Of a DNA stretch of 64,000 nucleotides, positions 8,286-16,701 are shown piece after piece. Location: the NCBI GenBank assembly GCA_038850735.1, contig JAWCLO010000004.1, forward strand, positions 62,001-126,000, written 5' to 3'. Under the pieces are notes generated by a model. It was not told the DNA's origin. It did not search any database and was given only the letters and a program-made list of their open reading frames with translations. Origin of the DNA: Methanomassiliicoccales archaeon. Its GTDB lineage: Archaea; Thermoplasmatota; Thermoplasmata; Methanomassiliicoccales; JACIVX01. The stretch's first letter is position 1; the number at the start of each line of letters is the position of its first letter. A program made the position numbers and the translations under genes.

Positions 8286-9937
8286 TTACCGTCCAACTCC
8301 TCTCTTTTGACAATTTTGAGCTCATTAAATCTGAGAATATTATCTGGGCATACCTGCTCACAGTTCTTGCAAGCTGTCCCCAGGCAATATTCTGTAGCTA
8401 TCCTAATCCTGAATTCCTTCCGTCCGATCTTCTCAACCGTCAAAGCCCTCTCAGGACATTCCATCTCGCACCTCTTACAACCCTTGCAACCTGGGAAGGA
8501 ACCTAGCAAGTACACGCCTACGTGATCTAGAGTCTTCAGACCTCTCGATCCTACATTTGGTATGTCCCTGTCAACAATTCTCAGCGTTTTTTCCGGCCTC
8601 ACGATGTTTGGTAAAGGTGACAATCCTGCGAGCTTCAACATCTTATTGTAATAATCCATCGGCATTCCCTCTAGCCAATATGCAACCTCATTGATGTATA
8701 TGTCCTCGAATATCTTTGATGTCGCAAACATGATATGCTTTGAAGCTATCGAATCAGCAACGGACTGCATCATATCAAGGACGGATGGGTCAACCAGCAA
8801 ATCATAAGCCATCATCAAGGATGTATTGCCGACTTGGACAGTCTTCTTAACAATTCGAGGGACTAGACCACATGTTTGCGCCTTAATCGGATCAACATAC
8901 GTACCCGATGCACCGGCAAGATACATCGTTTCTATATCTTCATCCCTTATCCCAACTTCTTCGATCAGAGTCTTGTGGCCAGCGCGGATAGCTCCCATAG
9001 CTTTGCCAGCTTCCCGCAAGTCTTTCTCATTAAACGTAATATCGTCCTGAAAATGAAGTGTCTTATCCTCGGTTGCGATGCCTGGAAGCTTGATTAGGCC
9101 TGTTTCAAGACCGAGCGCGACTGCTGCCACAACACCAGTTCCTGTGATTCCTCTTGCCTCAATATCGTCTAGCTTCTTAGTCTCACCAGTTCTAGGATCG
9201 ATCAAAGAGGCCTTTCTGGGACCGAGGCGATCGTCAAGAACAAAATTCGACCAGTAGCCGTCGTTTTCAATGTTGAGATCCGAAATTGCATAGGGGGCAG
9301 CAAGCATCCCATGAGAAATATGTTGACCTTCCATTGCTGGTCCAGCAGCGGCACTGCCACTGAACAATTCCCCATCGTGATAGAGTCCCATCTCAGCATT
9401 TGTTCCATAATCAGTAACCATGCATGTTTCCTTTTTCTCAAGCATTTGAGACTTGATGATCATGGCAAGTGCATCCGCACCAACTTCATGCCTAATGGCA
9501 GGCGGTATTGCAACTTCCGTTTCAGGATCGACTGAGCTCAATCCTATTGTCCCAGCTGTTGTCACGTGCCCTCTTCGGCTGGGTCTCGTTACATTTAAAC
9601 GCTTCAAGATCGATTCGCCAGCATAGGCGAGATCCCGCACTTCAATGCCTTCAAACATAGATAGTTGAGCGGGGTTTCCACAAACTGCAATTCTCTTTAT
9701 CTCTTTACAATTAACACCATGAAGCGCAATAAGCTTATCAACGGTTTCAAGAATGATTCTATGACCAACCTCTGAACCATTTTCAATCCAGAAATGCAAA
9801 TGATCCATGATATTTGCGCCCGGAAGCGGATGCCTCATAGTGATTGCTGTTGAGATTATCTTGCCCCTATTTGAAAGATCGACCAGGTGAGTTCTATAGC
9901 CGCTCGTTCCTAAATCAAGTGCTATGCCGTATGCCAT
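8276..9937 (-). CDS. RamA-like corrinoid-protein reductive activase
   Basis: The family couples ATP hydrolysis to one-electron reduction of inactive Co(II) corrinoid proteins. The N-terminal two-thirds is an ASKHA fold with GIALDLGTSGYRTH, VTDYGTNAEMGL and a YLAGASGTY segment. The C-terminus holds two [4Fe-4S] sites, CKGCKRCEMECP and CLGTACKNCEQVCP, as in RamA of Methanosarcina. I choose ATG 9937, eight bases after GGTGG, over an upstream in-frame GTG at 9949. A TATA box (CTTTAAATA, around 9969-9978) is 30-35 bp upstream. It forms an operon with the MBL gene and probably reactivates the corrinoid protein at 13613 and/or the MtrA-like protein. Confidence 0.9.
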   Translation of the reverse strand: MAYGIALDLGTSGYRTHLVDLSNRGKIISTAITMRHPLPGANIMDHLHFWIENGSEVGHRIILETVDKLIALHGVNCKEIKRIAVCGNPAQLSMFEGIEVRDLAYAGESILKRLNVTRPSRRGHVTTAGTIGLSSVDPETEVAIPPAIRHEVGADALAMIIKSQMLEKKETCMVTDYGTNAEMGLYHDGELFSGSAAAGPAMEGQHISHGMLAAPYAISDLNIENDGYWSNFVLDDRLGPRKASLIDPRTGETKKLDDIEARGITGTGVVAAVALGLETGLIKLPGIATEDKTLHFQDDITFNEKDLREAGKAMGAIRAGHKTLIEEVGIRDEDIETMYLAGASGTYVDPIKAQTCGLVPRIVKKTVQVGNTSLMMAYDLLVDPSVLDMMQSVADSIASKHIMFATSKIFEDIYINEVAYWLEGMPMDYYNKMLKLAGLSPLPNIVRPEKTLRIVDRDIPNVGSRGLKTLDHVGVYLLGSFPGCKGCKRCEMECPERALTVEKIGRKEFRIRIATEYCLGTACKNCEQVCPDNILRFNELKIVKREELDGKCG

Positions 9938-9949
9938 GGAGGTTACCAC

Positions 9950-10387
9950 CGGGTATTTTGATTTCCATATTTAAAGATGCACTCAAGAATGCAATGGCAA
10001 TTTGAAAATATTCGATGATTATACTCAGTCTATTGTGCATTTTCTCTGAATCTCAAAGACTTGTCTTACAAAAGCAGACCGTGTCCATCTATAATCGAGC
10101 AACTGGTTATTTACATTTTAAATTCTCTGGTTTGGAATAGAAGTGAAGATGAAGGTGTGATATAATGGTTTAAAATAAAAGATTCACCAGTCCTCATCGA
10201 CATAACTCAATCATCTTAAATTTCCGCTTCGGTTCTTTGTTTACTTGGAAAAAATGAATTCATTTTTGGGACATAATGTTTTTAAGCCGCCAACTTAAAA
10301 AAACGACGAAATAATTCTCGAGTTCCTTCAAATAAATGCATATAAAAATTAAATGTGGGATTCGATAGAACCCCACCGATACTTAAA
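9950..10387. other. Intergenic region with RamA promoter, perfect palindrome and terminator
   Basis: This 438-bp spacer between two minus-strand genes has no coding frame. It carries the RamA-operon TATA box near 9969-9978, an 18-bp perfect palindrome with an EcoRI-like centre (AAAAATGAATTCATTTTT, 10250-10267), and a terminator-like hairpin for the upstream methyltransferase gene (10340-10376). The palindrome sits about 310 bp from the RamA start, so a link to it is uncertain. Confidence 0.5.
10340..10376 (-). terminator. Intrinsic-type terminator of the CoM methyltransferase gene
   Basis: Just after the methyltransferase stop the minus strand can form a nine-pair stem (GTGGGGTTC with GAATCCCAC, one G-U pair, loop TATC; 10355-10376) followed by an AT-rich ATTTAATTTTTATA tract. 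Stem-loop plus U tract resembles an intrinsic terminator. Archaeal termination relies mainly on the U tract, so the hairpin's role is inferred. Confidence 0.6.
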
Positions 10388-11395
10388 TTATCCTTTTACC
10401 GCCTTGACAAGTGCCTGTATATTTTCCTTCGGCACTCTAGCAGCAAGACCGCAGCCGGGCGCAACCAAGTGGAAACCTGATTTTGCGACTCTCTTTGCAT
10501 CCTTCATGACATCATCTGGCGTACCCTGCAAGAGCGGCTTTACCACACCAACATTTCCAATTAGTGCCACTCTATTGTTAACGATTTCGACTGCCTTCTC
10601 AGGAACTACCTTTTCTTCAATGCTCAATCCATCCACACCTGTGGCCATCATATGCTCGAGTAATATCGTTGTATCTCCACAGATATGCAGAACCCTCTTT
10701 GCATCAACATTTGAGAATGCTTGCTTTATGTACGGCGCTGCAAATTCATCGAACATCTCACCAGAAAGCATGTCTGTAGATGCAGATGGGTCGCTCATCA
10801 CGATGACATCCGCACCAGCGTCCGCAATCGCCTTCACATACTGGTGCTCGATTTCGGCAGCAATCTTCAGAAACTTGTGCACGGCATCAGGATCAGTAAT
10901 AATCCAGAGCAATATGTTCTCCGTTCCAACGAGGTGACCGGCAATGGTAAATGGGCCCGTTGTACCAACAACCACAGGCAATTTTCCTTCAACCTTTTTC
11001 TTTAGAATCTTCGTGGCCTCGACAACAATCTTCGCACGGCCGCGGCCAGCGAAATCCTTTGGAATCTCAACCTCGCTTGAGGCTTCGTATGGGTGTTTCT
11101 TAACCATTGGCGTCCTGTCTATTTTACCAAGATCTACAGTTGCTCCCATGATCTCCGCTTCAACCGTGAGACAAAAAGGCAATCGAGCTGATTCAAGTCC
11201 AAAGACCTTGTTAGCCGCCATCGCCAGTGTTGCCATTTTCTCAGGATCTGTATGCGCGTCTGGCCAGTAGACACCTACAGCTTCCATTTGATCCACAGTC
11301 GCACTCTGTGTGAAGCAGACAACAGGAGGTCTGTCTAGTGGCTTGCGATTCAAAGCTGCTATTACCCGATCCCTTGGATTCATTCCATCGTTCAC
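10388..11395 (-). CDS. MtbA/MtaA-type methylcobamide:coenzyme M methyltransferase
   Basis: A 335-residue member of the UroD-like family that transfers the methyl group from a methylated corrinoid protein to coenzyme M. The zinc ligands are in place: His237, Cys239 (LHICGDT) and Cys315 (APGCGLA), the spacing of MtaA/MtbA. The GTG start follows GGAGGGA by five bases. It has its own terminator-like hairpin. In sequence alone I cannot separate MtaA (methanol) from MtbA (methylamines). With the corrinoid protein and RamA-like activator it completes a methyl-CoM-forming branch. Confidence 0.88.
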   Translation of the reverse strand: MNDGMNPRDRVIAALNRKPLDRPPVVCFTQSATVDQMEAVGVYWPDAHTDPEKMATLAMAANKVFGLESARLPFCLTVEAEIMGATVDLGKIDRTPMVKKHPYEASSEVEIPKDFAGRGRAKIVVEATKILKKKVEGKLPVVVGTTGPFTIAGHLVGTENILLWIITDPDAVHKFLKIAAEIEHQYVKAIADAGADVIVMSDPSASTDMLSGEMFDEFAAPYIKQAFSNVDAKRVLHICGDTTILLEHMMATGVDGLSIEEKVVPEKAVEIVNNRVALIGNVGVVKPLLQGTPDDVMKDAKRVAKSGFHLVAPGCGLAARVPKENIQALVKAVKG

Positions 11396-11511
11396 AAAAT
11401 TCCCTCCTTACGTAGTAGTTATTTACTCCTTTTTTAAAATATCTTATTGAAACTTTTCTACTTCAATGTTTCGAAAAAGGGTGATAATATGTACAAAATT
11501 TGAACTTCGAA

Positions 11512-11526
11512 TGCAACATTGTTGCA
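11512..11526. repeat. 15-bp perfect palindrome between hydantoinase-like and methyltransferase genes
   Basis: TGCAACATTGTTGCA (seven-base arms, one-base centre) lies 11 bases downstream of the hydantoinase-like stop. It could be a dimeric-regulator operator in the region upstream of the methyltransferase gene, or the stem of a terminator, though the U tract after it is weak (AAATTTTG). No second copy was found. Confidence 0.5.
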
Positions 11527-11537
11527 ACAAATCCCAT

Positions 11538-13508
11538 TCATACTTTCGGTATGCCCATTGCTGTTGCTCTTACATCGACCCAGTTAATGAATTTCATTTC
11601 CTTACCGTAGCCATCTGAGAATCTGCGCTCAATAATGTCAATCTTAATGCTTACATTGCCTTCAATACCAGCAGCTGACACTCTATCGGCAACGAATCTG
11701 CTCGCGTAGGACTTCGCCGAAGCAACAGCCTCTTCAACGTGTCCATATTCAATTGGCGTCGTACCTGGTGCAAATACCAGGAATTTCGCCTCCTTGGGAT
11801 AGACCCTGACAGTTATAGATTCCATAATCTGACTGCATACTGCACCGATCGCATTTCCAACATCGTAATTATCCGGAATAATAACCCTTGTCCTCATTCT
11901 TTTTTCGAGTGGCGCAACGAAGATCTCGGCCGGCGCCCCTATTGCAACTATAGGACGGTCGAAGCTCGTCGTGATGTTCATGGAATCAAAGCGCTTTTCA
12001 CCAGTACTTGCTTGTAAGACCCTCCTCAATATTTTCGAATTTTCTGAGATGCCAGTTTCGTCGTAAATGATTTTCCTGATGATCTCTTCCCCCACCCGCG
12101 TTGACATTCGCAAAAGCACTTTTTCGATAAAATCGTCTCGCGAATACCCAGCTTTTTCAGCCATATATCTAACACCGAATTCAGAGGCTTCGATGTCCCC
12201 ACTCATGTAGAGATTCGCTACGTGCATGATATCTGTAGGCGTCAAACCCGTCTGCAGCACACGACCGCGCCTTTTCAAGCTATTGAGAACTTCTCTTGTC
12301 AATACAACCTCAGTAACTCCGTCCATAACCTCGAACAGCGTTGAAGGACCATTAGCTATAAGGAATTGCAGAATCTTCGATTCTGGCTCTCTTAAACCTT
12401 TAGTATTGTGAGAGGACGCAAGATAAAAATTGAGATCAGAATATCTTCTCAGACGTTCCCTGAAAGTAGTGCATGAGGCAGAGGCTACGGCCAGTGGTAC
12501 TACTCGCTCAGGTCCTATTTGCAATTCACCGTCATCATCGATCCAAATGCAAGAGTCCCCACCGAGGCCGCATGTCCACATATCCACGGCCTTAACCCTC
12601 GTTCGCCATCCACCGACAACTGCCCCTTCCGAGACCAATCTCGGAAATCCGTCTTCGAGAAATGCAATGTCTGTTGACGTCCCGCCGATATCAACTACAA
12701 CACAGTTGTCAACTTTACCCAAAACCTTTGCCCCCATCAGGCTTGCTGCTGGACCGGATAGAATCGTTTCTATAGGTCGCTCCTTAGCCATTTCGAGCGA
12801 CATCAAACCGCCATCACCCTTGAAAACCATGATCCTTGACTTCAGACCCAATTCATGAAGAGATTTCTCAACCGAAGCCATGAATTCGTGCATAACTGGA
12901 ATCAATTTCGCATTCAGTACAGCTGTCACAGCTCTTTCATAAATTCCAAGATCTCCAGTCAGCACGTGACTTAAAACAACAGGAACATCTGTCCATTTCC
13001 TGACGATGTCTTTCGCTCGAATTTCGTGAGAGGGATTGCACACGCTAAAGAGACCTGCAATTGCAATGGCATCCACCTGTCCAGCCATGTCTTGGGCAAT
13101 CTTATCAACAGCTACAACATCAAGTGGCTCATTTTGATTCCCAAGGGAATCGTGGCCACCCCTAATAAATTCATACACGTCGCATCCAAGATTCCAATCA
13201 TCACTGGGCTTCCAACCGATGCCTATGAGACCAACTTTTCCCCCCCTTCCTTGAAGGATAGAATTTGTGGCAATGGTTGTAGATATGCCAACTAATCGTA
13301 TATCCTCTGGGTTCATACGAAATGCATTAAGAGCCATTAATACGGAGTTTTTGATGCCAATTGAAAGGTCTTCATAGGTCGTAGGAGATTTTGCTTTCGC
13401 GAGAACTTCTCGGGTATTCATATCGACAATTACGCAATCAGTAAATGTGCCCCCAGTATCGATGCCCATTCCAATTTTTTTCGTTGCTGGAACTGATTCT
13501 GATGCCAT
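11538..13508 (-). CDS. Hydantoinase/oxoprolinase-family ASKHA protein, probably corrinoid-associated
   Basis: About 656 residues. The N-terminal Hydant_A_N domain has GIDTGGTFTDCVIVD; the hydantoinase A core contains GDGGLMS, ETILSGPAASLMGA and VVVDIGGTSTDIAF, the nucleotide-binding signature of the family. The C-terminal part is family-like but divergent. Bacterial relatives open cyclic amides with ATP. In methylotrophic archaea such proteins are often found beside methyltransferases, and a role in corrinoid reactivation is suspected but unproven. I prefer ATG 13508 because GGTGAT lies eight bases upstream; an in-frame GTG at 13532 lacks one. Neighbours are the CoM methyltransferase and corrinoid protein genes on the same strand. 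Confidence 0.82.
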   Translation of the reverse strand: MASESVPATKKIGMGIDTGGTFTDCVIVDMNTREVLAKAKSPTTYEDLSIGIKNSVLMALNAFRMNPEDIRLVGISTTIATNSILQGRGGKVGLIGIGWKPSDDWNLGCDVYEFIRGGHDSLGNQNEPLDVVAVDKIAQDMAGQVDAIAIAGLFSVCNPSHEIRAKDIVRKWTDVPVVLSHVLTGDLGIYERAVTAVLNAKLIPVMHEFMASVEKSLHELGLKSRIMVFKGDGGLMSLEMAKERPIETILSGPAASLMGAKVLGKVDNCVVVDIGGTSTDIAFLEDGFPRLVSEGAVVGGWRTRVKAVDMWTCGLGGDSCIWIDDDGELQIGPERVVPLAVASASCTTFRERLRRYSDLNFYLASSHNTKGLREPESKILQFLIANGPSTLFEVMDGVTEVVLTREVLNSLKRRGRVLQTGLTPTDIMHVANLYMSGDIEASEFGVRYMAEKAGYSRDDFIEKVLLRMSTRVGEEIIRKIIYDETGISENSKILRRVLQASTGEKRFDSMNITTSFDRPIVAIGAPAEIFVAPLEKRMRTRVIIPDNYDVGNAIGAVCSQIMESITVRVYPKEAKFLVFAPGTTPIEYGHVEEAVASAKSYASRFVADRVSAAGIEGNVSIKIDIIERRFSDGYGKEMKFINWVDVRATAMGIPKV

Positions 13509-13569
13509 CGAAATTATCACCAACATTGACACTTTAAACTGATGCTGACGAATAACCGATTCAAATTAT

Positions 13570-13598
13570 TAAAAAATTACAGAGGGCATGTGCCCTCT
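13570..13598 (-). terminator. Intrinsic-type terminator of the corrinoid protein gene
   Basis: The minus strand has arms AGAGGGCA and TGCCCTCT (13581-13598) followed by GTAATTTTTTAAT. This strong GC stem plus U6 tract begins 14 bases after the stop of the corrinoid gene, implying that gene is transcribed separately from the hydantoinase-like gene downstream. Confidence 0.7.
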
Positions 13599-13612
13599 CA
13601 TCAAGATGAAGT

Positions 13613-14257
13613 TTACTTCTTTTTCAGAAGCTCAGCTGCTATCTTTACAGCTTCAACGGCGTCGTATCCCCACGCATCAGCGCCGATTTGCGCTGCAAAT
13701 TCCTTGGAAGTAGCTCCCCCTCCTATCATTGTTTTTACAGGACCCTTTAAACCAGCCTCTTTCAGCATTCTTTCTAGTTCTCTCATTCCCGCTAGCGTCG
13801 GGGTCATAAGGGTCGATGTTGCGAGTATATCGGCCTTTACCTCTTGTACTTTTTCAATGTACTTCTTCAAAGGAACGTCTCTTCCCATATCAAACATCGT
13901 GTTTCCCGCTCCAGTCAGCATGGCCTTCACGATGTTCTTTCCTATATCATGAACATCTCCCTCGACGACGCCGATAACGATCTTACCAGCCGCACCAGTT
14001 GCTTCTACTTTGAGCTTTGGCAAAACAACGTCTAATGCCGCATACATTGCCTGGGCAGACAAAAGAACTTGAGGCAGGAAGTATTCTTTCTTTTCGTATT
14101 TTTCACCAACAACGGCCATTCCCTTGCTTAGACCATCAAAGATAATCGTTTGTGGTAGAATTCCAGCATTGAGTGCCTGCTCTGCTAGCGGCTTGGCCTC
14201 TTTGATTTTTCCCTTCACCACGACTTCGGCTAGCTTATCCAGAATCTCATTACTCAT
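13613..14257 (-). CDS. Methyltransferase corrinoid protein (MtaC/MtbC/MttC type)
   Basis: A 214-residue two-domain corrinoid protein. Residues 1-90 form the helical B12-binding cap domain; residues 91-214 the Rossmann-like cobalamin domain with the DVHDIGKN motif, His103 being the lower axial ligand. It carries the methyl group between a substrate methyltransferase and the CoM methyltransferase. The start has a GGAGGGA ribosome-binding site. No substrate methyltransferase is adjacent, so the class (methanol, methylamine, methylthiol, methoxy) is undetermined. It is flanked by a palindromic promoter and a strong terminator, so it seems monocistronic and probably highly expressed. Confidence 0.93.
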   Translation of the reverse strand: MSNEILDKLAEVVVKGKIKEAKPLAEQALNAGILPQTIIFDGLSKGMAVVGEKYEKKEYFLPQVLLSAQAMYAALDVVLPKLKVEATGAAGKIVIGVVEGDVHDIGKNIVKAMLTGAGNTMFDMGRDVPLKKYIEKVQEVKADILATSTLMTPTLAGMRELERMLKEAGLKGPVKTMIGGGATSKEFAAQIGADAWGYDAVEAVKIAAELLKKK

Positions 14258-14303
14258 TCAGCGCTCCCTCCACAAATTAAGACTTGTTTTTTGGATTGGG
14301 GTT

Positions 14304-14342
14304 CCTTATTATAAACCCTTTTATGGATGGATACACCATCCA
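14304..14342 (-). promoter_or_regulatory. Corrinoid gene promoter with palindrome shared with mcr
   Basis: TGGATGG-N5-CCATCCA (14324-14342) is followed on the minus strand by a TATA box (TTTATAATA, around 14307-14315). The palindrome differs from the one upstream of mcrB at only one central base and one outer base, and both centres lie about 22 bp from the TATA centre. The implied start site is near 14286. The geometry favours a dimeric factor acting next to the BRE/TATA. Confidence 0.65.
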
Positions 14343-14374
14343 CCTCTATCCATATATTAACGATAGTGATTTAA

Positions 14375-15445
14375 TTAAATCAAAATTATAGGAATTGGAT
14401 GATTGCAAGACGGACAGCATCCATCTTCAAGGTGCATCTCAATTTTCGCAAAATCAGGACAAAACCGACTGATTTCAGAATTCCTAACGCAAACTTTTGA
14501 TGGATTCACACTTTCTCTTCGTATAAGCAAGGCACCGCATACCGGACAGTATGTGTTCTGGTGTTTACTCCCAACTGCTCCACCAATATAAGTGTATTCA
14601 ATTCCACATTCCCTAGCGATGTTGCATGCTTCCAACAATTTTTCGAATTTCTGCGCGGGCAAATGCGACAGCTTGTAGGATGGTTGAAATCTGAAAAAAT
14701 GAATTGGTGTGGTAGAGCCAAGATTGCTGAAGACCCATTTTGAAAATTCCACTATTTCCTCTTCACTGTCATTCAATCCTGGTATCAAAAGGTATGTCAA
14801 TTCCAAATGGACGCTCGAATCTTTTGCGGCCAAACATGTTTCTAGGACATCATTTAAACTCGCATTGCATATTTCTCTGTAAAACTTCTCGCTAAATCCT
14901 TTGACATCGATATTCGCTACATCGATGAGATTGAATAAATCTGCTCTAGCCTCTTTATCGATAAACCCATTCGTGTTGATGAGCGAAAAAAGACCAGCAT
15001 TTCTTGCTCCAAGAGCAACATCGAGCAAGAACTCGCACCAGACGATCGGTTCATTAAATGTCCACGCAATCCCATCAACATCCTTTTCCAGGGCCTCTAT
15101 GACAACATCATCTGGATCTGAATTTCTATATTCAAGATCCTCACCAGAGGATCTTGCTAAAAAGTAATTCTGGCAATTCTTGCAGTCCATATTGCATCCG
15201 AAAGTACCCAGGGACAAGAGTTTTGAACCTGGTTTATAATGATAAACAGGTTTCTTTTCAATAGAGTCAATGTTACTTACGCAGATGTTACCGTACGTAA
15301 GCGAATAAAGCGATCCCCCTAGATTCATCCTAGCATGACAAAATCCTTTTTGTCCTTGCTTTATTAGACAGCGATGAGGGCAAAGCAGACATCTAACTTC
15401 ATCCTCGCCCACGGCGACCCAATATCTCGCCAATTTCATCTTCAT
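14375..15445 (-). CDS. amrS: AmmeMemoRadiSam-system radical SAM enzyme
   Basis: A 356-residue COG1180-type radical SAM protein. The cluster motif is CNMDCKNC (Cys84, Cys88, Cys91; CX3CX2C). An N-terminal cysteine set (C19, C22, C26, C36) and C-terminal CPVC and CPSC pairs suggest extra zinc or cluster sites. AmrS proteins occur with MEMO1/AMMECR1 homologues and their substrate is unknown; those partners are not in this window. A 33-residue zinc-ribbon gene lies 17 bases upstream on the same strand and is likely co-transcribed. Confidence 0.85.
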   Translation of the reverse strand: MKMKLARYWVAVGEDEVRCLLCPHRCLIKQGQKGFCHARMNLGGSLYSLTYGNICVSNIDSIEKKPVYHYKPGSKLLSLGTFGCNMDCKNCQNYFLARSSGEDLEYRNSDPDDVVIEALEKDVDGIAWTFNEPIVWCEFLLDVALGARNAGLFSLINTNGFIDKEARADLFNLIDVANIDVKGFSEKFYREICNASLNDVLETCLAAKDSSVHLELTYLLIPGLNDSEEEIVEFSKWVFSNLGSTTPIHFFRFQPSYKLSHLPAQKFEKLLEACNIARECGIEYTYIGGAVGSKHQNTYCPVCGALLIRRESVNPSKVCVRNSEISRFCPDFAKIEMHLEDGCCPSCNHPIPIILI

Positions 15446-15462
15446 CTATTTCCATTCCTTTC

Positions 15463-15564
15463 TTAGTAATCGTCCTCTTCATTCTGAGAAGCACCACAGA
15501 CAGGACATTTCATTTGATTTTTTTGAAGTGGAAACCCACAGACAATGCATTCGCGCATTGCCAT
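15463..15564 (-). CDS. Tiny double-CxxC zinc ribbon protein (33 aa)
   Basis: The short frame encodes 33 residues with CIVCG and CPVCG separated by eleven residues, the pattern of a zinc ribbon or rubredoxin-like knuckle, followed by an acidic tail NEEDDY. A GAGGGG ribbon-binding site lies four bases before the first ATG and ten before the second (15558). It ends 17 bases before the AmrS start. I cannot name a family. It could supply a metal site or protein contact to AmrS, but that is inference. Confidence 0.6.
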   Translation of the reverse strand: MAMRECIVCGFPLQKNQMKCPVCGASQNEEDDY

Positions 15565-15838
15565 TCTACCCCTCAATTAATGTAATGGAAGTGGGCACCT
15601 AAATAGTTCTCCATTCAGTCCTGATCATCCGCACGGGTAAAGATTTTTGATCGTACTGGGTGACCATCAAACAATGAAAAATCTAAGTTAAAGTGCAGAT
15701 GAGGAAACCACATATATTCCAGTATGAAACCTAGCAATTACGATTTTTTGGAATCGAAACCCGCATTCCTAGATCTGCTTCAACCTTTGTCTGATCGAAT
15801 ACTGCAATTCAATTTTCAATACGAAAATATGCAGAAAA

Positions 15839-16564
15839 TCAAACAGTTAAAGATCGTATCGTTTCAACAGTCCCAAGTTTCAGCAATCCGACATCGCTAC
15901 ATGCGTAGATTTCTGCACTCGAAAGATTTGCCTTTTGGAGAATGGGAGAGAGGCACTCGCTCGGATCAGCTCTCACTATATCAACACCAGTAGCAAGCGG
16001 GCTAAACGCTGGCATTACTAAAATCCTTTCATCTTTTAGATGGACAAAGCATGGTAACTTAATTGCTGCTCCCACCCTGTCAAGGAGTTTTACTGATGGA
16101 TGTTCGTGACCTATGATTAGTGGTCTTTGCTCAGCATATAGATGACCATGGGAAAAAGTAATACCACCTATCTCAAGTTTATTTACCATATCTATTTTCA
16201 ATTTAGATGCGATCGTTTTGAGATAATTATCATGATTTCCACGAATGAGAATAACTCTTGATCTGTCTTTGAGGAATGAGAGTACAAGACGAACTTCGTC
16301 CCATTCCTGCTCAAGATTACGACTGAATTCGTGTTTCAAATCGCCAACTACAATAATCTGTTCAGGAGAGTATTTATCAATAATCCTCTGAAGCGAATTT
16401 TTCATCGTCTTCATTTGCATTCTCGGTACAAAAAAGCCATTCTGTTCCATTGCAGACTCAATTCCTATGTGCAGATCGGCAAGCGCCAAAATCATATGAG
16501 ATTTGACGAGGATACAAAGATCGTTCGTGATTTGGATTCCAGGAAAAACTTCGAAAATTTCCAT
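15839..16564 (-). CDS. Metallophosphoesterase (COG1407 type)
   Basis: The 241-residue protein carries the calcineurin-like motifs in order: ADLHIG, GDLKH, RGNHDN, SHGH and GHEHP, which bind two metals. COG1407 enzymes are archaeal ICC-like phosphoesterases of unclear substrate. It is divergent from the RNase H-like gene on the plus strand. No ribosome-binding site is obvious. Confidence 0.85.
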   Translation of the reverse strand: MEIFEVFPGIQITNDLCILVKSHMILALADLHIGIESAMEQNGFFVPRMQMKTMKNSLQRIIDKYSPEQIIVVGDLKHEFSRNLEQEWDEVRLVLSFLKDRSRVILIRGNHDNYLKTIASKLKIDMVNKLEIGGITFSHGHLYAEQRPLIIGHEHPSVKLLDRVGAAIKLPCFVHLKDERILVMPAFSPLATGVDIVRADPSECLSPILQKANLSSAEIYACSDVGLLKLGTVETIRSLTV

Positions 16565-16701
16565 TTTTCGCCTCGCAATTATCTTATTTTTCTCCTATTT
16601 TTTATCTTTGACCATGATCGACAAAAAAAAGTAAATGACGACCACCAGCATGTGTGCTTTATGATGATCCAAGCAGTGCACTTTCACTAACCCCTACACA
16701 A

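Noticed and set aside
14368-14381. GATTTAATTAAATC palindrome at the end of amrS as an operator
   Set aside because: AT-rich, overlaps the stop codon of amrS, and is likely by chance in this composition.
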